A stretch of 64,000 nucleotides of DNA. Origin: Gymnothorax reevesii. Lineage: Eukaryota > Chordata > Actinopteri > Anguilliformes > Muraenidae. The notes under the pieces are model-generated. The model saw nothing but the letters and a program-made list of their open reading frames with translations. It did no database searches and had not been told where the DNA came from. The stretch lies in assembly GCA_029721435.1 (NCBI GenBank), contig CM056574.1, positions 1,792,001-1,856,000 of the forward strand, in the 5' to 3' direction. Below, piece after piece: positions 56,401 to 64,000 of the stretch. The position numbers and the translations under genes were made by a program. The stretch's first letter is position 1, and every line of letters begins with the position of its first letter.

Positions 56401-59400
56401 CATGCTGTGTAGTGTTTACTGTGTAGTGCATGCTGTGTAGTGTTTACTGTGTAGTGCATGCTGTGTAGTGTTTACTGTGTTGTGCATGCTGTGTAGTGTT
56501 AACTGAGTAGTGCATGCTGTGTATTGTTGACAGTGTAGTGCATGCAGTGTAGTGTTTACTGTGTAGTACATGCTGCGTAGTGTTTACTGTAGTGCATGCA
56601 GTGTCGTGTCTACTGTGTAGTGCATGCTGTGTAGTGTTTACTGTGTAGTGCATGCTGTGTAGTGTTTACAGTGTAGTGCATGCTGTGTAGTGTTTACAGT
56701 GTAGTGCATGCTGTGTAGTGTTTTCTGTGTAGTGCATGCTGTGAAGTGTTTACTGTGGAATACATGCTGTGTAGTGTTTACTGTGTAGTGCATGCTGTGT
56801 AGTGTTTTCTGTGTAGTGCATGCTGTGAAGTGTATACTGTGGAGTGCATGCTGTGTAGTGTATACTGTGTAGTGCATGCTGTGTAGTGTTTACTGTGTAG
56901 TGTATACTGTGTAGTGCATGCTGTGTAGTGTATACTGTGGAGTGCATGCTGTGTAGTGTATACTGTGTAGTGCATGCTGTGTAGTGTATACTGTGTAGTG
57001 CATACTGTGTAGTGCATGCTGTGTAGTCCTCGCTGGTGTCAGCTGTGGTGACGAGGCTTCATCACTGCGAAGCGCTGAGAGCATAAGAGCCCCTCCATTC
57101 CTCCGCCCACCCTCCCATCCAATCACCCTCCTATCCATTCACCATGCACCCATCCATCTATCCATATATCCTTCCACCTCTCCCTCCACCGCCCGCAGGG
57201 GTTACCTGTTCTCGGGGGCGTTGGTGAGCGACACCACAATATTCTGGTCGATGAAGATGAGGAGGGCGAGCAGGAAGCCCAGACCCATGGCGCTGAGCAC
57301 ATTCATCCCGGAGAGCTTCTCAAACGGAGCCAAGTGAAACATGGGCCCGCCGTGGAAGTTAAACACGGGCACTGCACGCACGCGCACACACACACACACA
57401 CACACACACAAACATCAGAAAATCAGACATTAATATTTTTGTTAATGCTCTTCCCTTCTCCAGTTTGAAGTCACACACACACAGTGAGTTATTAAAGAGC
57501 GATGACCCTCCCTCCCCCCCCCCCTCACTAGATACAGCCCATGATTATGGAATAATGACACAATCACAGGTAACACACAAACAGGAAGTGCTCCCAGAGG
57601 ACCCAGTGATTATGGAATAATGACACAAAGCACAGGTAACACATGAACAGGAAGAGCTCCCAGAGGACCCAGTGATTATGGAATAATGACACAAGCACTG
57701 GTAACACATGAACAGGAAGTGCTCCCAGAGGACCCAGTGATTATGGAATAATGACACAAGCACTGGTAACACATGAACAGGAAGTGCTCCCAGAGGACCC
57801 AGTGATTATGGAATAACGACACAAGCACAGGTAACACATGAACAGGAAGTGCTCCCAGAGGACCCAGTGATTATGGAATAATGACACAAGCACTGGTAAC
57901 CCATGAACAGGAAGTGCTCTCAGAGGACCCAGTGATTATGGAATAACGACACAAGCACAGGTAACACATGAACAGGAAGTGCTCCCAGAGGACCCAGTGA
58001 TTATGGAATAACGACACAAGCACAGGTAACACATGAACAGGAAGTGCTCCCAGAGGACCCAGTGTTCCTCTCCTCACAGCCCAACGTAAATTCATTTTCA
58101 CCAAGTCTGGGGATAAAAACATGGTTCAGTCTGAGTGGCTCAAGTCTTTCCTTTTTAGAAAAAATATTTTCATGAAAACCGCAGCAGGGCAGCATAGCAT
58201 GACTCTCTGCTTTTAAAGGGCACTATCGACCAACCACAGGCCTCCTGCAGGGAACTAAATAGCCAATCCGGAGGCCAGGATGAGCAGGGAAATGTCAAAA
58301 TTTACCCAGATAAATGAACCCTAGGTCCACACGACTTCAGAGATGCATGAATGTTGTCAGATGATGACAGCTGTTAAACTGCAGCTAAAAGCTAATACAG
58401 TCTCCTCTCGTACATTCATGCCGCCATCTGCCCGCCGTCTCTAAACCAGTGGCGGCTGGTGAACAGACGATAGGGGAAGCTCAAACAATCCCTTAAAATT
58501 AATGACTGGTCAGGACCTGTTTTCAGTCATTCTCTCACGCATTCGGTGTGAGATTAAGTAATATATTCATGTTCCCCTGTTTTAGTCAGCAATTATTCAA
58601 TCAACACATATGTAAGAGATTCTTGCGCAGAATTGAAGTCCTTGTGTACTGGAGGCGTTGGAAGCAATGGAATTGCATAAAGATGTTTCAAATGATCTTT
58701 CTTCATTTAAACGATCATGAAACACATCACTTCCAAGCCCTGAGTAAAGAAAAGCGGGAGGAGTCTAGAGTCATAATTGGCAGGTGTTATAAATGAAAAC
58801 TGGCCAGAGCTGATAATGTTGAGACTTTTCAGAGTTTCTGTTATGGTGATGTAAATGATTGATTGAAAACAGGTCATGACCAATCATTATTTAAGGAATA
58901 GTTTGAGCTTCCCCTATCGCCAGTTCATGAGCGTTTGCTGCTCCAAACGGCTGTTCCAGGACAACGACTCAAGTCCGACCCACACAGTTCATTCAAAAAC
59001 AATCTTCAAACGTCATGGAGAACATGTCAATAACACATGACGACCCAGGCCATGTCAATAAAACATGACGACCCAGGCCATGTCAATAACACATGACGAC
59101 CCAGGCCATGTCAATAACACATGACGACCCAGGCCATGTCAATAACACACGACAACCCAGACTCACATTCACTCAAGTCGCAAACGCAAGCCGTTTTTTT
59201 TTTTTTTTCAAACGGCACTGAGCTGCATCTGAACACAGCTTCTACACATATAAAATCACACCTCAGCAATAACATCCTGCAGCTCTGCTACTGAACTCAG
59301 TAGATGTGCTCTTACAGGTACAGAGGCCGTATGTTTGTGGACAGTTACACTATGTCTGCTTTTGGGCTTTGTACAACAGCGCTGCGGATTTGGGAACACA

Positions 59401-59621
59401 GCGAAGAGGTTAAGGATGCTAAGTCAGCTCTAATTTCAAGGTATTAATATCCATAATTGCAGAATACAGTCACTCATGCCTGTGACAGGCGATGCCCAGG
59501 ACGGCGATACTGACGTGTGATGTCTTGGAACAGGTAGGATCCCACGAAAGAGAATATGAGGACGGAGATCGGGAGAGCGCAGTCCGACAGCACCTCTCGG
59601 ACTTTGGCGTGGAGAAAGGGA
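37313..59621 (-). CDS. SLC4A11: SLC4A11-like membrane transporter, 3' six exons (gene runs off the right edge)
   Basis: SLC4A11 is a plasma-membrane transporter of the SLC4 family, linked in mammals to proton/hydroxide and water movement in corneal endothelium. Exons here: 59621-59515, 57371-57206, 55410-55237, 53446-53251, 39602-39433 and 37379-37313. All are GT-AG, every phase fits, and 880 coding nt end in TGA. Motifs matching the human protein as I recall it: [85 protein letters not shown] and [11 protein letters not shown]. The run of hydrophobic segments agrees with the C-terminal half of the 14-helix SLC4 fold. [22 protein letters not shown] and the YPPTHYIRR block separate it from AE and NBC paralogues. 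One intron is 13.6 kb and holds a provirus and satellite. No disabling change was seen. The N-terminal domain and first helices lie outside the window. Confidence 0.95.
37481..37577. repeat. (CA)n microsatellite in the last SLC4A11 intron
   Basis: CA dinucleotides with CG and TA interruptions. It lies about 100 nt upstream, on the gene strand, of the last exon acceptor. Confidence 0.9.
37610..39300. other. Last SLC4A11 intron, repeat-derived, no gene
   Basis: The part around 38130-38400 has a solo-LTR look: TATAAATT near 38234, AATAAATTT near 38361, and a sequence character unlike its flanks. No ends or duplication were found. Words rich in GTTTTAAAAC near 37645 and 38575 in opposite sense suggest that an older DNA element encloses it. 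Confidence 0.3.
39433..39602 (-). CDS. SLC4A11: SLC4A11 penultimate exon in the window
   Basis: Encodes [20 protein letters not shown], then [20 protein letters not shown] and LLIPL, with two bases of Arg. The block is the most family-specific part of SLC4A11. Donor gtacc, acceptor CTTCAG. Confidence 0.96.
39744..40228 (-). repeat. 3' LTR of Gmr1-like copy 2
   Basis: 485 bp; ends TG...CA on the element strand; preceded on that strand by the purine tract at 40238-40229. Confidence 0.9.
40135..40211 (-). promoter_or_regulatory. p53-type response element plus CTCF-core-like motif in LTR
   Basis: p53 half-sites at 40135-40144 and 40146-40155 with one spacer base; CTCF-like word at 40198-40211, minus orientation. 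Both are unchanged from copy 1 although the LTR as a whole has diverged. Confidence 0.65.
40362..45162 (-). pseudogene. Broken gag-pol of Gmr1-like copy 2
   Basis: Start [11 protein letters not shown] at 45162, end TGA at 40362. Gag, zinc knuckle, protease DTGAS, the integrase zinc finger, most of the integrase core and reverse transcriptase with YIDD are readable. Breaks: a small deletion near 42710 that removes the first integrase Asp and shifts the frame; a 2-nt deletion near 42408; an altered stretch near 40540 that puts the end of RNase H out of frame. The coiled-coil part of Gag has a different number and order of Glu/Lys/Arg repeats than copy 1. The sequence is non-functional by its own coding. 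Confidence 0.9.
45255..45272 (-). other. Primer binding site of copy 2, tRNA-Pro type
   Basis: On the element strand TGGGGGCTCATCCGGGAT, three bases after the LTR end. It differs at one base from the proline-tRNA site known from gammaretroviruses. Confidence 0.7.
45276..45762 (-). repeat. 5' LTR of Gmr1-like copy 2
   Basis: 487 bp, same family as the copy 1 LTR with scattered differences; followed at higher coordinates by the duplication ATTC, then the satellite. Confidence 0.9.
45669..45745 (-). promoter_or_regulatory. p53-type response element plus CTCF-core-like motif in LTR
   Basis: p53 half-sites at 45669-45678 and 45680-45689; CTCF-like word at 45732-45745, minus orientation. Confidence 0.65.
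45771..47181. repeat. 21-bp satellite, left block
   Basis: Unit about GTTGAGGTGTGTTAGGGCAGT, 21 bp, with many point variants. Because 21 is a multiple of three, frames stay open for hundreds of codons on both strands (CVRAVLR and LNTALTH heptads). These are artefacts: there is no start context, no known domain, and they lie inside an SLC4A11 intron. Confidence 0.95.
47182..48067 (-). mobile_element. L1/Tx1-type LINE 3' fragment inside the satellite
   Basis: The minus strand reads [20 protein letters not shown], then [18 protein letters not shown] and [20 protein letters not shown], the C-terminal end of fish L1 ORF2. A T-rich left end (47181 onward) marks the 3' tail. TGTTAGCGCAATGTT at 47167-47181 and TGTTAGTGCAATGTT at 48068-48082 flank it, compatible with a target duplication, though both are also satellite sequence. 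It is 5'-truncated. Confidence 0.85.
48068..53232. repeat. 21-bp satellite, right block
   Basis: Same 21-bp unit as the left block, about 245 copies. From about 51820 a variant with GTAGAGG in place of GTTGAGG and GGACAGT endings dominates and forms longer repeating groups. The array ends within 20 nt of the SLC4A11 donor at 53250-53249. Confidence 0.95.
53251..53446 (-). CDS. SLC4A11: SLC4A11 exon with the [12 protein letters not shown] segment
   Basis: One base plus 65 codons: [40 protein letters not shown], then [10 protein letters not shown]. The donor gtaaag lies close to the satellite. Confidence 0.96.
53477..53543. repeat. (CA)n microsatellite
   Basis: CA with CG interruptions, about 30 nt upstream of the acceptor of the exon at 53446 on the gene strand. 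Confidence 0.9.
53590..54285. other. SLC4A11 intron sequence, no gene seen
   Basis: Ordinary AT-rich intron. No frame resembles a known protein and no element ends were found. Confidence 0.5.
54290..55180 (-). mobile_element. Decayed, internally deleted Tc1-like element
   Basis: Minus-strand pieces: [20 protein letters not shown] near 54800, [13 protein letters not shown] near 54730, and [20 protein letters not shown] near 54640. The central catalytic part is missing. AAACTCAAGGTTTAATTT-type sequence near 54390 resembles element ends. Confidence 0.65.
55237..55410 (-). CDS. SLC4A11: SLC4A11 exon with [11 protein letters not shown]
   Basis: One base completes Arg, then 57 codons from [18 protein letters not shown] through [20 protein letters not shown] to VEGGHLYE, and two bases of Thr. 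Donor gtgagc; the acceptor TTTGTAG follows a (TG)n tract. Confidence 0.96.
55442..55500 (-). pseudogene. Partial duplicate of the SLC4A11 exon at 55410, with its acceptor
   Basis: The stretch repeats about 60 bp of the real exon's 5' end. On the gene strand ATTTGTAG is followed by a reading [14 protein letters not shown] that mirrors [14 protein letters not shown], then runs into a TG tract. It has several substitutions and no downstream part. It is a decayed tandem duplicate. Confidence 0.8.
55535..57030. repeat. 28-bp minisatellite in SLC4A11 intron
   Basis: Unit TGTGTAGTGCATGC plus TGTGTAGTGTTTAC, that is two related 14-mers. There are about 50 copies, with irregular deletions. Open frames with [12 protein letters not shown] repeats are artefacts. 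Confidence 0.95.
57206..57371 (-). CDS. SLC4A11: SLC4A11 exon with [12 protein letters not shown]
   Basis: Two bases complete Leu, then [54 protein letters not shown] and two bases of Arg. The acceptor follows (TG)n; donor gtaac. Confidence 0.95.
57385..57408. repeat. (CA)n tract beside an SLC4A11 acceptor
   Basis: On the gene strand it is (TG)n, standing in for the usual pyrimidine tract of the exon at 57371. Confidence 0.85.
57540..58065. repeat. 65-bp tandem repeat, about eight copies
   Basis: Unit starts ACCCAGTGATTATGGAATAA and ends GAACAGGAAGTGCTCCCAGAGG-like. Copies differ by few bases, so the array is young. There are no spacers between units, and it lies in an SLC4A11 intron. Confidence 0.93.
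58447..58940. mobile_element. hAT-like non-autonomous element, decayed
   Basis: The left end CAGTGGCGGCTGGTGAACAG and following CGATAGGGGAAGCTCAAAC return inverted near 58901-58940. There is no transposase. Internal words such as CTGATAATGTTGAGA and CAGAGTTTCTG are shared with 30990-31040. Confidence 0.65.
59018..59160. repeat. 28-bp tandem repeat, about five copies
   Basis: Unit about GCCATGTCAATAACACATGA plus CGACCCAG, nearly perfect. It lies in the intron downstream of the SLC4A11 exon at 59515. Confidence 0.9.
59515..59621 (-). CDS. SLC4A11: SLC4A11 most upstream exon in the window
   Basis: One base, then [35 protein letters not shown] and one base. The donor is read as gtcagt because only that site gives the phase needed by the exon at 57371. 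Acceptor GTAG. Confidence 0.92.
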
Positions 59622-59737
59622 CTACAACACAAACAGAGGACTCCATTACCCACAATCCTCCTGTACTGCTCACAACAGAGCATGCTCACACTACTTCAGG
59701 TGACTGTTGCAGAGTTGTTGAAAGAGGTCTCAGAAAC

Positions 59738-60024
59738 AGTACCTGTGTGTGTGAGTGTGCGTGCGCGTGTGTGTATGTATGTACGCGCGTGTGTTTGTGT
59801 GCATGTGCGCGTGCATGTAAGCGTGTGTATGTGTGTGCGCGCGCGTGTGTGTGTATGTGTGTGTGTGTTCGTGTGTGTATATGTCCGTGCGTGCGTGTGT
59901 GTGTGTATGCGTGTGTGTGTGTACCTGCGTGCGTGCGTGTGTGTGCGTGTCTGTGTGCGTGTGTCTGTGCGTGCATGCCTGTATGTGTGTGTGCCCGTGA
60001 GCGTGTGCGCCAGCGCGTGTGCGC

Positions 60025-60061
<37 letters not shown>

Positions 60062-60085
60062 TGAGAGAGAGAGAGAGAGTGTGCG
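59738..60085. repeat. GT-rich compound microsatellite ending in (GA)n
   Basis: GT with GC, GTAT and GTCT variants, then GAGAGA at 60059-60080. It lies upstream of the SLC4A11 exon; open frames over it are artefacts. Confidence 0.93.
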
Positions 60086-60191
60086 TGACTATGATACAGA
60101 GCGTATACCCAAGCACAGACTGGTAAAACCCTAGATGACACACACACTTGCAGGAAAAGTCACACCCGCCTGAATGACTGCAGTCCCTCGC

Positions 60192-61496
60192 ACTGTAGCA
60201 TGAACAGAGAGAGCGGTGAGACCTGCGCTGTGTGGATACAGGTGAAACCTGCGCAGTGTGGACAGAGGTGAGACCTGCGCTGTGTGGATACAGGTGAGAC
60301 CTGCGCTGTATGGATAGAGGTGAGACCTGCCCTGTCTGGATACAGGTGAGACCTGCGCTGTGTGGATAGAGGTGAGACCTGCCCTGTCTGGATACAGGTG
60401 AAACGTGCGATGTGTGGACAGAGGTGAGGCCTGCGCTGTGTGGATACAGGTGAGACCTGCGCTGTGTGGACAGAAGTGAGACCTGCGCTGTGTGGATACA
60501 GGTGAGACCTGCGCTGTATGGACAGAAGTGAGACCTGCCCTGTCTGGATACAGGTGAGACCTGCGCTGTGTGGATAGATGTGTGACCTGCGCTGTGTGGA
60601 TAAAGGTAAAATCTGCCCTGTGTGGAGAGAGGTGAGACCTGTGCTCTGTGAATAGAGGTGTGACCAACGCTGTGTGGATACAGGTGAGACCTGAGCTGTG
60701 TGGATAGAGGTGAGACCTGCCCTGTCTGGATACAGGTGAAACCTGCGCTGTGTGGATAGAGGTGAGACCTGCACTGTGTGGACAGAGGTGAGACCTGCGC
60801 TGTGTGGATAGAGGTGAGACCTGCACTGTGTGGACAGAGGTGACACCTGCCCTGTGTGGATAGAGGTGAGACCTGCGCTGTGTGGATAGATGTGAGACCT
60901 GCCCTGTGTGGATAGAGGTGAGACCTGCGCTGTGTGGATAGATGTGAGACCTGCCCTGCGTGGACAGAGGTGAGACCTGCTCTGTGTGGATAGAGGTGAG
61001 ACCTGCATTGTGTGGACAGAGGTGAGACCTGCACTGTATGGAGAGAGGTGAGACCTGCCCTGTGTGGATAAAGGTGAGACCTGCGCTGTGTGGATAGATG
61101 TGAGATCTGCCCTGTGTGGACAGAGGTGAGACCTGCTCTGTGTGGATAGAGGTGAGACCTGCGTTGTGTGGATAGAGGTGAGACCTGCGCTGTGTGGATA
61201 GATGTGTGACCTGCGCTGTGTGGATGGAGGTGAGACCTGCGCTGTGTGGATAGATGTGTGACCTGCGCTGTGTGGATAAAGGTAAAATCTGCCCTGTGTG
61301 GAGAGAGGTGAGACCTGTGCTCTGTGAATAGAGGTGAGACCTGCGCTGTGTGGAGAGGTGTGACCTGCGCTGTGTGGATAGAGGTGAGACCTGCACTGTG
61401 TGGACAGAGGTGAGACCTGCGCTGTGTGGATAGAGGTGAAACCGGCACTGTGTGGACAGAGGGGAGACCTGCCCTGCGTGGATAGAGGTGAGACCT
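60192..61496. repeat. 26-bp minisatellite, left block
   Basis: Unit about GATAGAGGTGAGACCTGCGC plus TGTGTG, 26 bp, about 50 copies with substitutions. Three units make 78 nt, so 26-residue repeats stay open on the minus strand in all frames. This is not coding. Confidence 0.95.
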
Positions 61497-61919
61497 CGGC
61501 GGCACGGTGGCACAGTGGTTAGCACTACTGCCTCACAGCAAGAAGGTTGCGGTTTCGAATCCGGCCTGGGGCCTTTCTGTGTGGAGTTTGCATGTTCTCC
61601 CCGTGTTCGCGTGGGTTTTCTCCGGGTACTCCGGTTTCCCCCACCCACAAAACATGCAATATAGGAACATAGGAACATGGGATATAGGAATGTATGGCTG
61701 TGTGTGAATGTTTGGTAGTGGTCGGAGGGGCCGTAGGCGCATACTGGCAGCCACGCTTCCGTCAGTCTGCCCTAGGGCAGCTGTGGCTACAAAAATGTAG
61801 TTTACCACCATCAGAGCATGAATGTGTGAGTGAATGAATAATGTATCCTTGTGAAGCGTCTTTGAGTGCCCAGAAAGCAGAAAAGCGCTATATAAAATTG
61901 ATGCATTATTATTATTATT
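61497..61919 (+). mobile_element. tRNA-type SINE with L2-like tail inside the minisatellite
   Basis: The head carries a box A-like TGGCACAGTGG and a box B-like GGTTTCGAATCC, the split RNA polymerase III promoter of tRNA-derived SINEs. The body has GAGTTTGCATGTTCTCCCCG and the tail AAAGCGCTATATAAAATTGA then (ATT)n. It is about 420 bp and splits the 26-bp array. Confidence 0.85.
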
Positions 61920-63990
61920 ACCTGCGCTGTGTGGATAGAGGTGAGACCTGCGCTGTGTGGATAGAGGTGACACCTGCCCTGTGTGGATAAAGGTGAGACC
62001 TGCGCTGTGTGGATAGAGGTGAGACCTGCGCTGTGTAGATAGAGGTGAGACCTGCACTGTGTGGATAGATGTGAGACCTACCCTGTGTAGACAGAGGTGA
62101 GACCTGCACTGTGTGGATAGAGGTGAGACCTGCGCTGTGTGGATACAAGTGAGACCTGCGCTGTGTGGATAGAGGTGAGACCTGCGCTGTGTGGATAGAG
62201 TTGAGACCTGCACTGTGTGGATAGAGGTGAGACCTGCGCAGTGTGGATAGAGGTGAAACCTGCGCTGTGTGGACAGAGGTGAGACCTGCCCTGTGTGGAT
62301 AGAGGTGAGACCTGCGCTGTGTGGATAGAGGTGAGACCTGCCCTGTGTGGACAGAGGTGAGACCTGCGCTGTGTGGATAGAGGTGAAACCTGCGCTGTGT
62401 GGACAGAGGTGAGACCTGCCCTGTGTGGATAGAGGTGAGACCTGCGCTGAGTGGATAAAGGTGAGACCTGCACTGTGTGGATAGAGGTGAAACCTGCGCT
62501 GTGTGGACAGAGGTGAGACCTGCCCTGTGTGGATAGAGGTGAGACCTGCGCTGTGTGGATAGAGGTGAGACCTGCCCTGTGTGGACAGAGGTGAGACCTG
62601 CCCTGTGTGGATAGAGGTGAGACCTGCGCTGTGTGGATAGAGGTGAAACCTGCACAGTGTGGACAGAGGTGAGACCTGCACTGTGTGGATAGAGGTGAGA
62701 CCTGCGCTGTGTGGATAGAGGTGAAACCTGCGCTGTGTGGACAGAGGTGAGACCTGCCCTGTGTGGATAGAGGTGAGACCTGCGCTGTGTGGATAAAGGT
62801 GAGACCTGCGCTGTGTGGATAGAGGTGAGACCTGCGCTGTGTGGATAGAGGTGAGACCTGCGCTGTGTGGATAGAGGTGAAACCTGCACTGTGTGGACAG
62901 AGGTGAGACCTGCCCTGTGTGGATAGAGGTGAAACCTGCGCTGTGTGGATAAAGGTGAGACCTGCGCTGTGTGGATAGAGGTGAGACCTGCCCTGTGTGG
63001 ATAGAGGTGAGACCTGCGCTGTGTGGATAGAGGTGAGACCTGCGCTGTGTGGATAGATGTGTGACCTGCGCTGTGTAGATAAAGGTAAGACCTGTCTTGT
63101 GTGCATAAAGGTGAGACCTCCGCTCTGTGGATAGAGGTGAGACCTGCGCTGTGTGGACAGAGGTGTGACCTGCCCTGTGTGGATAGAGGCGAGACCTGCG
63201 CTGTGTGGACAGAGGTGAGACCTGCACTGTGTGGACAGAGGCGAGACCTGCGCTGTGTGGATAGAGGTGAGACCTGCGCTGTGTGGATATAGGTGATACC
63301 TGCCCTGTGTGGATAAAGGTAAGACCTGCCCTGTGTGGATAAAGGTGAGACCTGCGCTCTGTGGATAGAGGTGAGACCTGTGCTGTGTGGATAGAGGTGA
63401 GACCTGCGCTGTGTGGATAAAGGTAAGACCTGCCCTGTGTGGATAGAGGTGAGACCTGCGCTCTGTGTATAGAGATGAGACCTGCGCTGTGTGGACAGAG
63501 GTGTGACCTGCCCTGTGTGGATAGAGGTGAGACCTGCGCTGTGTGGACAGAGGTGAGACCTGGGCTGTATGGACAGAGGCGAGACCTGCGCTGTGTGGAT
63601 AGAGGTGAGACCTGCGCTGTGTGGATAGAGGTGAGACCTGCCCTGTGTGGATAAAGGTAAGACCTGCCCTGTGTGGATAAAGGTGAGACCTGCGCTCTGT
63701 GGATAGAGGTGAGACCTGCGCTGTGTGGACAGAGGCGAGACCTGCGCTGTGTGGATAGAGGTGAGACCTGCGCTGTGTGGATAGAGGTGAGACCTGCCCT
63801 GTGTGGATAAAGGTAAGACCTGCCCTGTGTGGATAAAGGTGAGACCTGCGCTCTGTGGATAGAGGTGAGACCTGCGCTGTGTGGACAGAGGTGAGACCTG
63901 CGCTGTGTGGACAGAGGCGAGACCTGCGCTGTGTGGATAAAGGTGAGACCTGCCCCGTGTGGACAGAGGTGAGACTTGCCCCATGTGCTG
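61920..63990. repeat. 26-bp minisatellite, right block
   Basis: Same unit as 60192-61496, about 80 copies, continuing to the window edge. GATAAAGGTAAGACC and GACAGAGGCGAGACC variants group from about 63080 onward into longer repeating sets. Confidence 0.95.
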
Positions 63991-64000
63991 TATAATACAA

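Noticed and set aside
55411..57017. [14 protein letters not shown] frames
   Set aside because: Translation of the 28-bp minisatellite between SLC4A11 exons.
57540..58065. Regular 65-bp repeats considered as a CRISPR array
   Set aside because: Units are contiguous with no unique spacers, the genome is eukaryotic, and there are no cas genes.
37313..59621. Anion exchanger (SLC4A1-3) or sodium bicarbonate cotransporter (SLC4A4-10)
   Set aside because: [31 protein letters not shown] and the short IIEAKYLD ending fit SLC4A11; the other SLC4 members have different motifs and long tails.
61507..61580. A tRNA gene from box A and box B matches
   Set aside because: No cloverleaf can be drawn: box B has an extra T and the acceptor arms do not pair. 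It is the head of a SINE.
59730..64000. Long minus-strand frames with SHLYPHSAGLTSIHTAQVSP repeats
   Set aside because: 26-bp minisatellite: three units equal 78 nt, so all frames stay open. Different frames give the same peptide, which real genes do not do.

Overview
The window looks like nuclear DNA of a ray-finned fish. It has vertebrate-type multi-exon genes with GT-AG introns, many Tc1/mariner copies, L2-, L1- and RTE-type LINE remnants, hAT MITEs, (CA)n tracts, very long minisatellites and two Gmr1-type Ty3/gypsy retrotransposons. The species cannot be named from the sequence. Nothing prokaryotic is present.

Two protein-coding genes were rebuilt exon by exon, both on the minus strand. 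(1) RPIA, ribose-5-phosphate isomerase A, is complete: nine coding exons between 13516 and 2180 join without a frame break into 250 residues, and a polyadenylation signal lies at 2065-2070. (2) The 3' third of SLC4A11, a borate/proton-type transporter of the SLC4 family: six exons between 59621 and 37313 join into about 292 residues ending in a stop codon. Its upstream exons lie beyond the right edge.

Layout. 1-2050: intergenic, no gene seen. 2180-13516: RPIA, whose introns hold an RTE-like LINE remnant, two copies of a long-inverted-repeat (foldback) element on either side of exon 6, a short hairpin element and a hAT MITE with a perfect 8-bp target duplication. 13.7-37.3 kb: intergenic. It holds an apparently intact Gmr1-like retrotransposon (14273-20330, LTRs identical by eye) nested in an L2 LINE, a second LINE, two Tc1-like elements with both ends, a PIF/Harbinger-like element, a decayed Tc1, and a 43-bp minisatellite just past the SLC4A11 stop codon. 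37.3-59.6 kb: SLC4A11, with a 13.6-kb intron holding a second, broken Gmr1-like provirus (39744-45762, minus strand) and about 7 kb of 21-bp satellite interrupted by an L1 fragment. Other introns hold 28-bp and 65-bp minisatellites and a hAT-like remnant. 60.2-64.0 kb: a 26-bp minisatellite interrupted by a tRNA-type SINE.

The genes do not form a pathway. RPIA is a cytosolic pentose-phosphate enzyme and SLC4A11 a plasma-membrane transporter; they are neighbours in the same orientation. The most interesting signals are regulatory and structural. All four Gmr1-like LTRs carry a perfect two-half-site p53 response element and a CTCF-core-like motif, and the CTCF-like motifs of the two proviruses are convergent. 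The in-frame 69-nt exon 6 of RPIA lies between two foldback elements. A decayed partial copy of an SLC4A11 exon, with its splice acceptor, lies just upstream of the real exon. Most long open frames at 22.7-23.1, 45.8-53.2, 55.5-57.0 and 59.7-64.0 kb are side effects of tandem repeats and are not reported as genes.
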